64,000 bases of DNA, from the NCBI GenBank assembly GCA_036268485.1, contig DATAUC010000038.1:124001-188000 (forward strand), in the 5' to 3' direction. Both the position numbers and the translations under genes were made by a program. The DNA comes from Bog-473 sp036268485 (lineage in GTDB: Bacteria; Actinomycetota; Acidimicrobiia; Acidimicrobiales; RAAP-2). Positions 52,461-60,501 of this stretch are shown piece after piece. Position 1 is the first letter of the stretch. Each line of letters starts with the position of its first letter. A model generated the notes under the pieces. The model saw only the letters and a list, made by a program, of their open reading frames with translations, ran no database searches and was not told where the DNA came from.

Positions 52461-53719
52461 ATCACCACCACCCGACGGATCCACTTTGTCTGCAGGACGC
52501 CTGGACGGTCCGGAGCAATGAGGCGCATGGGGTACCCATGGTCCAGATCAAGGATTTCGCCATTGAGTTCGAGCGCTAGAAGGGTGTCCGGATCGGCAGC
52601 ATGGGCCGGATCGATGATGGAGTTCGAATAGAGGCGTTCCTGAGTTTCAATGGATTCAACACGAATGGAGGAGGACTTCTTGGCGCCCACCAGTGAGAGG
52701 AGACTCGGCAACGAGATCCCCCGCCACTGGGCGGAAGCACTCCAGCCCTCCACGCATTCGATGGGGAGACCAGCGCTTCGTTGTGGAAGGGCGCGCAACT
52801 CTTCCAGCGTGAAGCTCCGAGGATACTTGCAGTTGCCAGCGACTTCTAAGCGGTAGTCGGCACTGGTGGCGTCGGCAATCACATTGGCGCCCGAAGCCGT
52901 GCGATTCACCGGCAGCTTTTGCGGTCCCACCGTCGGGTCCCGAGGTTCCAAGAGGGATATCCCTCGCAGCGGGGCAATCGTCTCGCCCGCTACCGACAGG
53001 AAAAGCACTGCGCCGGCGCTGGCGATAGTGGTCAGGAAGCCTCGCCGGCCCAGAGTGCCCGTCGGCACACGGTCAGCCTGTTCGAGTTGCCTCGGCGCCA
53101 CCTCGGCCGCCGCCGAGGCCGACCGACCATGGCGCCCCGACACAACCTCGCGCGTCAGGGTCACTTTGGCCCCGATGTGGACGATCAGCCCACCGATGGT
53201 GATCCAGGCCACGTAGAAGTGGCCAGTCGTGAAGTCAAATGGCATGGGCGTGTACCAGTAGGCGATGTTGAGGACGCCGGTGAACAGTTCAAAGAGCGCC
53301 CCGCCCACCAGGGGGACCAGGCTCAATCGCTCGAGTGCGTGAGCTACACCACGCACCGGCGGGTAGCTAAAGAAGTTCGGGTAGACGACCCAGAGCTTGG
53401 CCAACAACAAAGGAATGGCCACAATGCCGGTCAGTACGTGGACGCCCTCGGTGACTCGAAAGAGATTGATGGGATGTACGGGCAGGTGATACCAAGTCGG
53501 CGCATGCTGGCTGAGGTAGTCGATCATCCCGGTCAAGAAGCACACGGTGAAACTCACGCCGAGCCCGATGCCCATGACGGCAGCGAGCCACTCACTGTGG
53601 AGTTCACTGTGAAAACGGCCCTGAATGCGCTCTACGCCCTTGATGGCCCGCTGCTCCAAGGGTGCCACCAGCGACTTCCCACGCGTTTTGAGGGTCGTGA
53701 GCGAACCCTTTATCGACAC
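52457..53719 (-). CDS. Cytochrome b561-like / sulfite-oxidase-fold molybdoenzyme fusion
   Basis: 420 residues. Four helices (about 44-68, 88-112, 132-155, 168-187) with His94, His167 and His181 form a b-type cytochrome unit. A cytoplasmic linker of about 35 residues follows, then LGRRGFLTTIASAG with a twin Arg (225-226) starting a fifth helix. The molybdenum domain follows: YRLEVAGNCKYPRSFTLEEL, IECVEGW with Cys322, QWRGISLPSLLSL, GYPMRLIAPDRPG. One chain therefore combines membrane haem and extracytoplasmic Mo centre. It is divergent from the response regulator gene. Confidence 0.88.
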   Translation of the reverse strand: MSIKGSLTTLKTRGKSLVAPLEQRAIKGVERIQGRFHSELHSEWLAAVMGIGLGVSFTVCFLTGMIDYLSQHAPTWYHLPVHPINLFRVTEGVHVLTGIVAIPLLLAKLWVVYPNFFSYPPVRGVAHALERLSLVPLVGGALFELFTGVLNIAYWYTPMPFDFTTGHFYVAWITIGGLIVHIGAKVTLTREVVSGRHGRSASAAAEVAPRQLEQADRVPTGTLGRRGFLTTIASAGAVLFLSVAGETIAPLRGISLLEPRDPTVGPQKLPVNRTASGANVIADATSADYRLEVAGNCKYPRSFTLEELRALPQRSAGLPIECVEGWSASAQWRGISLPSLLSLVGAKKSSSIRVESIETQERLYSNSIIDPAHAADPDTLLALELNGEILDLDHGYPMRLIAPDRPGVLQTKWIRRVVVM

Positions 53720-53938
53720 GGGACCCCGGCGCTCAGTCGAATCGTGCGCTGATCAGCTACCACACGTCTCCTGAACCCCATGAGCGACCGTACCCTTGGG
53801 CCGTCCGTTCACCCACTTCATTTGGCTTACGAATTGCGAACAATGGAGGTCTACTGCGGTCCAGGTGGACACTCGTAACACTCTCGTAAGGATTGCCGCG
53901 CCAAGCCGGCCCCCGAAATTCTTTAGGGTAGAGCTGCG
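53720..53938. promoter_or_regulatory. Divergent regulatory region with CTCGTAA direct repeats
   Basis: A 219-bp gap between the cytochrome/molybdoenzyme fusion and the response regulator. CTCGTAA occurs at 53872-53878 and 53883-53889, 11 bp apart (one helical turn), as expected for an OmpR-family regulator site; CTTACGAA at 53826-53833 is the opposite orientation. It probably holds both promoters. Confidence 0.5.
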
Positions 53939-54679
53939 ATGCCCCTATTGTCTACGCGCCAGCCCGCTCCAGGCGGCTCCGGCACACCGGCGCTGGCCAC
54001 CGTTCTTGTCGTTGACGACGAAAATGTGGTGCGAGACGTGGTGGTCCGGTACCTCGAGCATGAAGGCCTACAAGCAGTACAAGCCTCGGACGGCGAAGAG
54101 GCGCAGCGAATGATCGAAAGCGACCCACCGGATCTGGTGATCCTCGACGTCATGGTCCCAAAGATCAATGGTTTGGACTTGTGCGGTTGGATCCGCTCGT
54201 GCGGTGATATTCCCGTCATCCTTTTGACCGCCCGGGGTGAGGAGTCAGACCGCATTACTGGACTCGAACTCGGAGCCGATGACTACGTCGTCAAGCCGTT
54301 CTCACCCCGTGAGCTGGTCGTCAGGGTGAGGGCGATCCTGCGCCGAACGGGATCCCAAGAACCACGAGTTCCTCGGACCATTGAGACCGCCGGCTTGACC
54401 ATCGACGGTCAATCGCGACGGGTCTACCGCAACGGAAGCGAGGTCGTCCTCACCGCCACGGAATTCGACCTGCTCTACTGCATGGCCAGCCATCCCCACA
54501 CTGTCTTTTCCCGCCAACAACTGCTGGCTCAAGTATGGGGATATGAAGCAGCCCTCGACGCTGGAACGAGCACCGTGACGGTCCACATGAGGCGACTCCG
54601 GGAAAAAGTCGAAAAGGACCCATCGGATCCCCAGACCATCATCACCATTTGGGGCGTCGGTTATCGGTTCGAGCCGTGA
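53939..54679 (+). CDS. OmpR/PhoB-family response regulator
   Basis: 246 residues. Receiver domain: VLVVDDENVV, phospho-acceptor Asp70 in LVILDVMVP, Lys119 in DDYVVKPFSPREL. Winged-helix output domain: VVLTATEFDLLYCMASHP, VTVHMRRLREKVE, IWGVGYRF. A 20-residue N-terminal extension precedes the receiver. It overlaps the kinase gene by 4 bp and is divergent from a cytochrome/molybdoenzyme fusion, its most likely target. Confidence 0.93.
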   Translation: MPLLSTRQPAPGGSGTPALATVLVVDDENVVRDVVVRYLEHEGLQAVQASDGEEAQRMIESDPPDLVILDVMVPKINGLDLCGWIRSCGDIPVILLTARGEESDRITGLELGADDYVVKPFSPRELVVRVRAILRRTGSQEPRVPRTIETAGLTIDGQSRRVYRNGSEVVLTATEFDLLYCMASHPHTVFSRQQLLAQVWGYEAALDAGTSTVTVHMRRLREKVEKDPSDPQTIITIWGVGYRFEP

Positions 54680-55854
54680 CCACCGTCGGCCTTCTGGTAG
54701 TCGCCGGCACGCTGACGATTGGCATTGCTGCCGCGTTCTTGCTGCGAATGCTGCACTCGGTCCGGCTGCAGCTGATGGGTTTGGCCCTGGTGGCCGTCAT
54801 ACTGCCCCTGGGCGCCGTGTTGGTGTCCGGTCTGGTCATGCTTCACTTGGGCAGCGACACTGACTTTCTTCTCATCACATGCGCCGTCACCGCCACTGGG
54901 CTGATTGGCGCCTTTCTGCTTTCTCGCAATCTGGTCGTCGGACTGGACAGCATTCGCAAGGCTTCGCAGCGCCTGGCAGCTGGGGACCTCAGTGCAAGGG
55001 CGCCGCAAGGTGGTCCAGCCGAGTTGGCCGAACTTGGTGCATCGTTCAACGTGATGGCGGCGCACTTGGAAGAGGCGTTCGACGCCCGACGCGAATTGGT
55101 GGCCTGGGCGAGCCACGATCTCCGGGCACCGATTACGTCATTGCAGGCGATGCTGGAGGCCATTGAAGACGGCATCGTTGAGCCGATGCACTACATCAAC
55201 CCGCTCCAGAGTCAGGTTCGACTTCTCGGCGCACTGGTCGATGATCTCTTTGAGTTGGCCTGCATTGACTCTGGTGCGGTCAGTCTGGCCTTCGACGCGG
55301 TCGACATGGGCTTCGTCGTCGAGAGCACCGTCCATCGGTTTGAGGCGGAAGCTCGGGCCCGAGGTGTTCGCTTGTCGACGGCCTCCCGCGGCGGTACGAC
55401 CAAAGCTCGGTGTGCTCCGGACAAGATCGAACGCGTTCTGGCCAACCTCATCACCAACTCGCTGCGCTATACCCCCTCGGGCGGTCAGATCAAAGTGACC
55501 GTGGCTGGCGCAGGCGCGGCGGTTTTCATATCGGTGGAAGACACCGGCGTCGGCATTGCGCCCGACGTCACCGAACGAGTCTTTGAGCCCTTTTGGCGAG
55601 CGGACGAAGCCCGCAATTCGGCCAGCGGTGGAGCCGGTCTTGGATTGGCCATTGCCCGCGGCCTGATTGAAGCCCAGGGCGGCCGCATTTGGGCTGAGCC
55701 GCCACCGCGGGGCGGCACCCGAATCAGCTTCGTACTCCCAGCGGCTGACGCCGAGAATGCCGAACCTCCCGACGCCACCACCATTGCCGTAGCCCGGGCG
55801 TTCTTTGCACAAGACGCGCTGAACGGCATTCAGGCCCCGAAGCAAGAGGTGTAG
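54676..55854 (+). CDS. Sensor histidine kinase
   Basis: 392 residues. Two N-terminal helices enclose only a very short external loop, then a third and fourth hydrophobic stretch lead to a HAMP domain; HisKA has WASHDLRAPITSLQ with the phospho-His; the ATPase domain has NLITNSLRYTP, DTGVGIAP and GGAGLGLAIARG. The minimal extracellular part suggests sensing within the membrane. GTG 54676 overlaps the regulator stop. Confidence 0.91.
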   Translation: MTTVGLLVVAGTLTIGIAAAFLLRMLHSVRLQLMGLALVAVILPLGAVLVSGLVMLHLGSDTDFLLITCAVTATGLIGAFLLSRNLVVGLDSIRKASQRLAAGDLSARAPQGGPAELAELGASFNVMAAHLEEAFDARRELVAWASHDLRAPITSLQAMLEAIEDGIVEPMHYINPLQSQVRLLGALVDDLFELACIDSGAVSLAFDAVDMGFVVESTVHRFEAEARARGVRLSTASRGGTTKARCAPDKIERVLANLITNSLRYTPSGGQIKVTVAGAGAAVFISVEDTGVGIAPDVTERVFEPFWRADEARNSASGGAGLGLAIARGLIEAQGGRIWAEPPPRGGTRISFVLPAADAENAEPPDATTIAVARAFFAQDALNGIQAPKQEV

Positions 55855-55956
55855 GAGCGCACAAACAGATTGCGTGCCGCCCCCGGTCCCACGGCCCGTA
55901 GAGTTGCAGGATCGATAAGCGAACCGATAGCCCGTTCCCTCCCGTCACGGAGCCTC

Positions 55957-56634
55957 ATGACGAGACCTGAGGTGATATCCGTCAATGTTGGGTTGCCCCG
56001 GACTACAACGTGGGCCGGGCGACAGGTCACCAGTGCGATCTGGAAGCAGCCCGTGGGCAGCCGGGTGGCGGTGAGCGGGGTGAACTTCGACGGCGATGAT
56101 CAGGCCGATCGGCGGGTGCACGGCGGACCTGACAAGGCGGTCTATGCCTATGCCATTGAGGACTACGACTGGTGGACCGCTGAGCTCGCGACCGATGTCG
56201 GTGTCGCCACCTTCGGCGAGAATCTCACCACACGAGGCATTGACCTGAGCCAATGCGTCATCGGTCAGCGCTGGCACGTTGGTACGGCCGTGCTGGAAGT
56301 GGCCCAACCGAGGGAGCCCTGTTTCAAGCTGGGGATGCGTATGGGCGATGCCCACTTTGTGGAGCAATTTGACGAAAGCGGTCGGTCGGGGGCTTACCTT
56401 CGGATAGTGGTCGCCGGTGATGTTGGCGCCGGTGACGACATTGTCATTGAAGATGCACCGGCCCACGGTCTGAGGATCTCGGATCTGGTCCACGCCAGTT
56501 TCCACTCCCCGGTGGCACTCTTTGAGCGCATCGCGTCCGTTTCCGACGTTCCTGAGGGCTGGCGCCAGCTGGCTCGACGACGACTTGAGCGAGAGTCCGG
56601 CGGAGAACACCTGGCAGGCGCACCACCGAGCTGA
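55957..56634 (+). CDS. MOSC-domain protein (YiiM-like)
   Basis: 225 residues: VNFDGDDQADRRVHGGPDKAVYAYA, TFGENLTTRGI, VGTAVLEVAQPREPCFKLG with the Moco-ligating Cys, followed by the 3-alpha domain (SDLVHASFHSP). YiiM-type proteins are molybdoenzymes that reduce N-hydroxylated compounds, working with a separate flavin reductase. ATG 55957 is preceded by ACGGAG. It follows the kinase gene by 102 bp and ends the molybdenum-rich block. Confidence 0.9.
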   Translation: MTRPEVISVNVGLPRTTTWAGRQVTSAIWKQPVGSRVAVSGVNFDGDDQADRRVHGGPDKAVYAYAIEDYDWWTAELATDVGVATFGENLTTRGIDLSQCVIGQRWHVGTAVLEVAQPREPCFKLGMRMGDAHFVEQFDESGRSGAYLRIVVAGDVGAGDDIVIEDAPAHGLRISDLVHASFHSPVALFERIASVSDVPEGWRQLARRRLERESGGEHLAGAPPS

Positions 56635-56700
56635 AGGGCGCCACTCGGCGCTGAGTTCAACCGGCGTTTCCATTCCCACCCAGTGGGTAGAAGCCACGCC

Positions 56701-57470
56701 ATGGTCACCAGCGGCAACGAGACGCTCCATCCCGACCACCTCTCCTGGGCCCGCCGGGGGACACGGTCCGACGAGCCGGCCTGGGTCCTCAATCCGCGTG
56801 ACGGCCGGTACGAAGCGCGTCGACTCTTCGCCGAGGCTCTCTGGGCACCTTCCTTCTCGTCGTGGTGGCGTCCGGTAGTGCGGTAGTCAATGCCCGCTAC
56901 CCGGGCCAGGTCCCGCTCGATGCCCGCGTCGTCTCGCCCGGACTCATGGTCATGGCCGTCATCTATTTCATGGGCATCGTCAGCGGCGCCTTTCCGTGGC
57001 GGCGGGTGCCCGGCTACCTGGTCGCGCAAGTAGGCGGCGCCGTAGTGTCCGCACTCTGCCTGCGCGCCATGTTCGGCAACGTGGCTCACCTGGGTGCCAC
57101 CCTGCCCGGCGCGGCCACCGGACAGTAGAGGGCCGCCGTATTGGAAGCGGTGCTCACCATGGGCTTGGTCATGGTCAGCGTTATCCTGGGCACAGCCAGT
57201 GGAGCGCGCGACGTGGGCGCCAATGCCGCCCTCGCCGTCGGCGGCTACATCGCACTAGCCGGACTGTGGGCAGCGCCCGTCTCCGGCGCCAGCATGAATC
57301 CCTACCGGTCGCTGGCACCGGCACTGGTGAGCGGAGACTGGCAGGCATGGTGGATCTACGTCGTTGGTCCGCTGGCCGGCGGGCTAGCGGCCGTTGGTGC
57401 CGCCGTCATCCTGCGGGGCGCGCCTACCGTTCACGGGGACACCGCGGCCCAAGGTGGCGCCGGACAATCC
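56701..57470 (+). pseudogene. Decayed aquaporin/MIP channel gene
   Basis: Aquaporin sequence can be followed across frames: DEPAWVLNPRDGRYEARRLF (56788 on), then a frameshift around 56836-56860 into TFLLVVVASGSAVVNA, then VSPGLMVMAVIYFMGIVSGA joined directly to FPWRRVPGYL. The first NPA loop (SGAHxNPAVT) is deleted at this junction, about position 56986. A TAG at 57126-57128 stops the frame, after which the C-half resumes (AVLEAVLTMGLV, ALAVGGYIALAGLW). The second NPA motif is mutated to SMNPYRSLAPAL. Four independent lesions argue for a pseudogene rather than sequencing error. Its 3' end overlaps the TetR gene. Confidence 0.88.
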
Positions 57471-58058
57471 GGGCCACACCATTTCCATCAGGTAGGTGAC
57501 CACCGCCTCTCGGCTCATCGTCTTTTGCTCCAGCCAGCGGTCAGCCGCCGCTCTGGCCAGGCCGACGATGCCGAAGCCCCACACTTCGGCCGCACCAGAA
57601 TCGAGGCCGGCCTGGCGCATGAACTCGCCGATGACCGCGGTCGCGTGCAACCCGACAATGGAGGCGTAGTCACCCAGATCCCGGTGCTGCACCACGAAGC
57701 GGTACACGTTGGGCCGCGATTCGATCCCGATCAGATACGCCTCGATACCAGCCGCCAGCTTGGCCCGGGGACCGACCGCAGCATCAATGGCGGCGGTCGT
57801 CTCATCCACCACCAGCTGGCCCACGGTGCGCCCGACCTCCAGGAAAAGATCGGACTTGCTGCGGAAATAGCGGTAGAAGACGGGCTTGGCGATGCCCGAT
57901 GCCCGGGCGATGTCGTCCATGCCGACGGCGGGACCCTGCGCCTCCACTACGGCGATCACGGCGGCGATCAGCTCGGCCCGCCGAGCCTCCCGGTGGTCCC
58001 GCCAGCGGTCGCTGCGGCCGTCCCGCCCCGAGGCGTCCCTTGACTCGTCGTCCGCCAT
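57384..58058 (-). CDS. TetR-family repressor
   Basis: 224 residues: an N-terminal Asp/Arg-rich stretch, then the HTH VGMDDIARASGIAKPVFYRYF, then a helical ligand-binding domain ending VTYLMEMVWPGLSG. The last 20 or so residues are encoded antisense to the aquaporin remnant and look non-native. ATG 58058 gives the natural N-terminus. It is divergent from the reductase-desaturase pair, with a perfect palindrome between them, so it very likely represses those genes in response to an acyl ligand. Confidence 0.9.
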   Translation of the reverse strand: MADDESRDASGRDGRSDRWRDHREARRAELIAAVIAVVEAQGPAVGMDDIARASGIAKPVFYRYFRSKSDLFLEVGRTVGQLVVDETTAAIDAAVGPRAKLAAGIEAYLIGIESRPNVYRFVVQHRDLGDYASIVGLHATAVIGEFMRQAGLDSGAAEVWGFGIVGLARAAADRWLEQKTMSREAVVTYLMEMVWPGLSGATLGRGVPVNGRRAPQDDGGTNGR

Positions 58059-58068
58059 GTTTGTAGTG

Positions 58069-58093
58069 TATCTGTTACGGGTAGTAACAGATA
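58069..58093. promoter_or_regulatory. TetR operator palindrome
   Basis: TATCTGTTAC and GTAACAGATA form a perfect 10-bp inverted repeat around GGGTA. It starts 11 bp before the TetR start codon and ends about 50 bp before the reductase start, the expected place for a repressor that controls both directions. Confidence 0.88.
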
Positions 58094-58144
58094 ACTGCAG
58101 CATTGAAAGACAGCCCGCCACCCCTGGAGCTTGGAGCCCCGCTC

Positions 58145-59209
58145 ATGCGCGTTGACACAGTCCGCGATCTGGTTGCCCGGATGACAACCCCGCTCCTCCC
58201 CGACGACTACCTCAACATGCTCAACCCGCTGTGGTCGGCCCGCGAACTGCGCGGCAAGATCATTGAGGTCATTCCCGAGACCGACGATGCCGCCACCCTG
58301 GTCATCAAGCCGGGCTGGGGCTGGGCCCCCACGTACCGGGCCGGCCAGTACGTCGGCATCGGCGTCAACCTCGAGGGGAAATGGCACTGGCGCTCGTATT
58401 CGATCAGCTCAACACCGCTCGACGTCCCAACCCGCTCGCGCCTGCTGACCATCACGGTCAAGGCCATGCCCGAGGGCTTCCTCTCCGAGCACCTGGTGCG
58501 CGGGCTCGAACCCGGGACCATCGTGCGCCTGGCTCTCCCCCAGGGCGAGTTCGTGCTGCCCGACCCTCCCCCGCCCCGCATCCTGTTCTGGACCGGCGGC
58601 AGTGGCATCACACCCGTCATGTCGATGCTGCGCACCATGGACCGCCGCGGCACCTTGCCCGACGTCGTGCACGTGCACTCGGCGCCGACCAGCGAGGCCG
58701 CCATCTTCCGCGATGAGCGCCGGGCCTTGGCCGAGCGCCACCCCACGCTCACGATCGTTGAGAATTTCGACGACGAGCACGGCATGCTCGACGTGCGCCG
58801 CCTGATGGAGGTCTGCCCGGACTGGAAGGACCGCGAGGCCTGGGTCTGTGGGCCGGGGCCGATGATGGCCGCCGCCGAAGCCGAGTGGGGGAAGGCTCGG
58901 CTCACCAAGAAGCTGCATCTGGAGCGCTTCTCCGCCGTACTGACCACATCGGCCGAGGGAGGGCACGTCACCTTCGCCACCTCGGGCAAAGAGGCCGACG
59001 TCGACGGGGCCACGACATTGCTCGAAGCGGGCGAGGCGGCCGGCATTCAGATGCCGTTCGGCTGCCGCATGGGGATCTGCCACACCTGCATCGTGCCGCT
59101 CAAGAAGGGCGTGGTGAAGGACCTGCGCAACGGCACCGAGTACCAAGAGAACGCCGGCGTGCAGACGTGCATCACGGCCGCCGCCGGTGATTGCGTTCTG
59201 GACATTTAG
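58145..59209 (+). CDS. Ferredoxin-NAD(P)H reductase-type electron donor for the desaturase
   Basis: 354 residues: FAD domain with WRSYSISSTP, NAD(P)H domain with TGGSGITPVMSML and VCGPGPMM, and a C-terminal plant-type 2Fe-2S domain FGCRMGICHTC ... QTC. The order matches mycobacterial Rv3230c, the reductase partner of DesA3. ATG 58145 has TGGAG upstream; TTG 58103 is also in frame. It is followed 15 bp later by the desaturase. Confidence 0.92.
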   Translation: MRVDTVRDLVARMTTPLLPDDYLNMLNPLWSARELRGKIIEVIPETDDAATLVIKPGWGWAPTYRAGQYVGIGVNLEGKWHWRSYSISSTPLDVPTRSRLLTITVKAMPEGFLSEHLVRGLEPGTIVRLALPQGEFVLPDPPPPRILFWTGGSGITPVMSMLRTMDRRGTLPDVVHVHSAPTSEAAIFRDERRALAERHPTLTIVENFDDEHGMLDVRRLMEVCPDWKDREAWVCGPGPMMAAAEAEWGKARLTKKLHLERFSAVLTTSAEGGHVTFATSGKEADVDGATTLLEAGEAAGIQMPFGCRMGICHTCIVPLKKGVVKDLRNGTEYQENAGVQTCITAAAGDCVLDI

Positions 59210-59224
59210 GAAAAGGAGACAATT

Positions 59225-60424
59225 ATGGCTATCGCCGACGTTGCAGCATTCGCCCACTTGAGCGAGGAAGAGGTGGAGGCGTTCGGGCGTGAGCTCGATG
59301 TGATCCGAGCCGATATAGAGGAGGCGCGGGGGGCCGGAGACGCCGAGTACATCCGGCGCATTATCGAGATACAACGCCGGCTGATGGTGGCGGGTCGAGT
59401 GACGCTGTTCGCCAGCTCCTTCCCGCCGGCCTGGTTGGCCGGAACAGCCATGTTGTCGGCCGGGAAGATCCTCGAGAACATGGAGATCGGCCACAACGTC
59501 ATGCACGGCCAGTGGGACTGGATGAACGATCCCGAAATCCATTCCGGCACGTGGGAGTGGGACAACACCTGCCCGGCCGAGCAGTGGAAGCACTCGCACA
59601 ACTTCGTGCACCACACCTTCACCAACGTCATCGGCAAGGACAATGACGTCGGCTACGGCATCCTGCGGGTGACCAAGGATCAGCCGTGGCATCCGGTCAA
59701 CCTGGGCCAGCCCGTCTACAACGCGCTGCTGGCGCTGCTCTTCGAGTGGGGCGTGGCGTTGCACGATCTCGACATCGAGGCCATCCGCAAGCGCGAGAAG
59801 GACCCGGTCGAGATGAAGCGTCAGCTGAAGGGCATCTGGCGCAAGATACGCCGCCAGGTCGGCAAGGACTACCTCATCTTCCCGGCGTTGTCCGGACCGA
59901 ACTTCGCCACCACATTGACGGCCAACGTGACGGCCAACCTGGTGCGCAACCTGTGGTCGTACATGATCATCTTCTGCGGCCACTTCCCCGACGGTGCCGA
60001 GAAGTTCGACGAGGCCGAACTGGAGGACGAGACCAAGGCGCAGTGGTATTTGCGACAGCTGCTCGGGTCGGCCAACTTCTCGGGCAGCCGTTTCCTCCAT
60101 GTCATGGCCGGGAGCTTGGGCTACCAGATCGAGCACCACCTGTTCCCCGATCTCCCGTCGAACCGCTATCCCGAGATCGCCGAACGGGTGCAGGCGCTGT
60201 GCACCAAGTACGCCGTGCCCTACACCGTGGGCCCGCTCTACCGGCAGTACGGGCAGACGCTGCGCACCATCCTTAAGCTGAGTTGGCCCGGCCGCTCGAC
60301 GGCGGCGCCGACGCCAGACCCGACTCCGGCCACGACTCGGTCCGTGCCCCGATCGGGGCGGGCCAAGCCCGAGGAGCTGCGGGCTCACGCCGGGCCGGTG
60401 GCACCCCAGGCTGCCGTGGCATAG
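59225..60424 (+). CDS. desA3: Membrane acyl-CoA delta-9 desaturase, DesA3-like
   Basis: 399 residues. The three His boxes are GHNVMHGQ, HSHNFVHH and QIEHHLFP, coordinating the di-iron centre; hydrophobic segments flank them. EIGHNVMHGQWDWMNDPEI closely resembles mycobacterial DesA3, which makes oleoyl-CoA. An AAAGGAGAC site precedes the ATG. The C-terminal 45 residues are a Pro/Thr/Ala-rich extension absent from the core family. The pair is probably repressed by the divergent TetR. Confidence 0.92.
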   Translation: MAIADVAAFAHLSEEEVEAFGRELDVIRADIEEARGAGDAEYIRRIIEIQRRLMVAGRVTLFASSFPPAWLAGTAMLSAGKILENMEIGHNVMHGQWDWMNDPEIHSGTWEWDNTCPAEQWKHSHNFVHHTFTNVIGKDNDVGYGILRVTKDQPWHPVNLGQPVYNALLALLFEWGVALHDLDIEAIRKREKDPVEMKRQLKGIWRKIRRQVGKDYLIFPALSGPNFATTLTANVTANLVRNLWSYMIIFCGHFPDGAEKFDEAELEDETKAQWYLRQLLGSANFSGSRFLHVMAGSLGYQIEHHLFPDLPSNRYPEIAERVQALCTKYAVPYTVGPLYRQYGQTLRTILKLSWPGRSTAAPTPDPTPATTRSVPRSGRAKPEELRAHAGPVAPQAAVA

Positions 60425-60501
60425 ACGTCGCCTAGACGTGGCATAACTGGGGTTGACCGGGGCGTACAGCGCAACGCCCGCTGGCGTGCTTCCATTAGCG
60501 C

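Noticed and set aside
57141..58043. A 300-codon plus-strand frame after the aquaporin stop codon as an independent gene
   Set aside because: Its first 95 codons are the C-half of the aquaporin remnant and the rest is antisense to the TetR gene.
58409..60388. A 659-codon minus-strand frame across the reductase and desaturase
   Set aside because: Antisense to two well-recognised genes and without any known domain.
60460..60479. GGGCGT / ACGCCC hairpin after the desaturase as a terminator
   Set aside because: The stem is short and there is no T-run, so it cannot be called a terminator with confidence.
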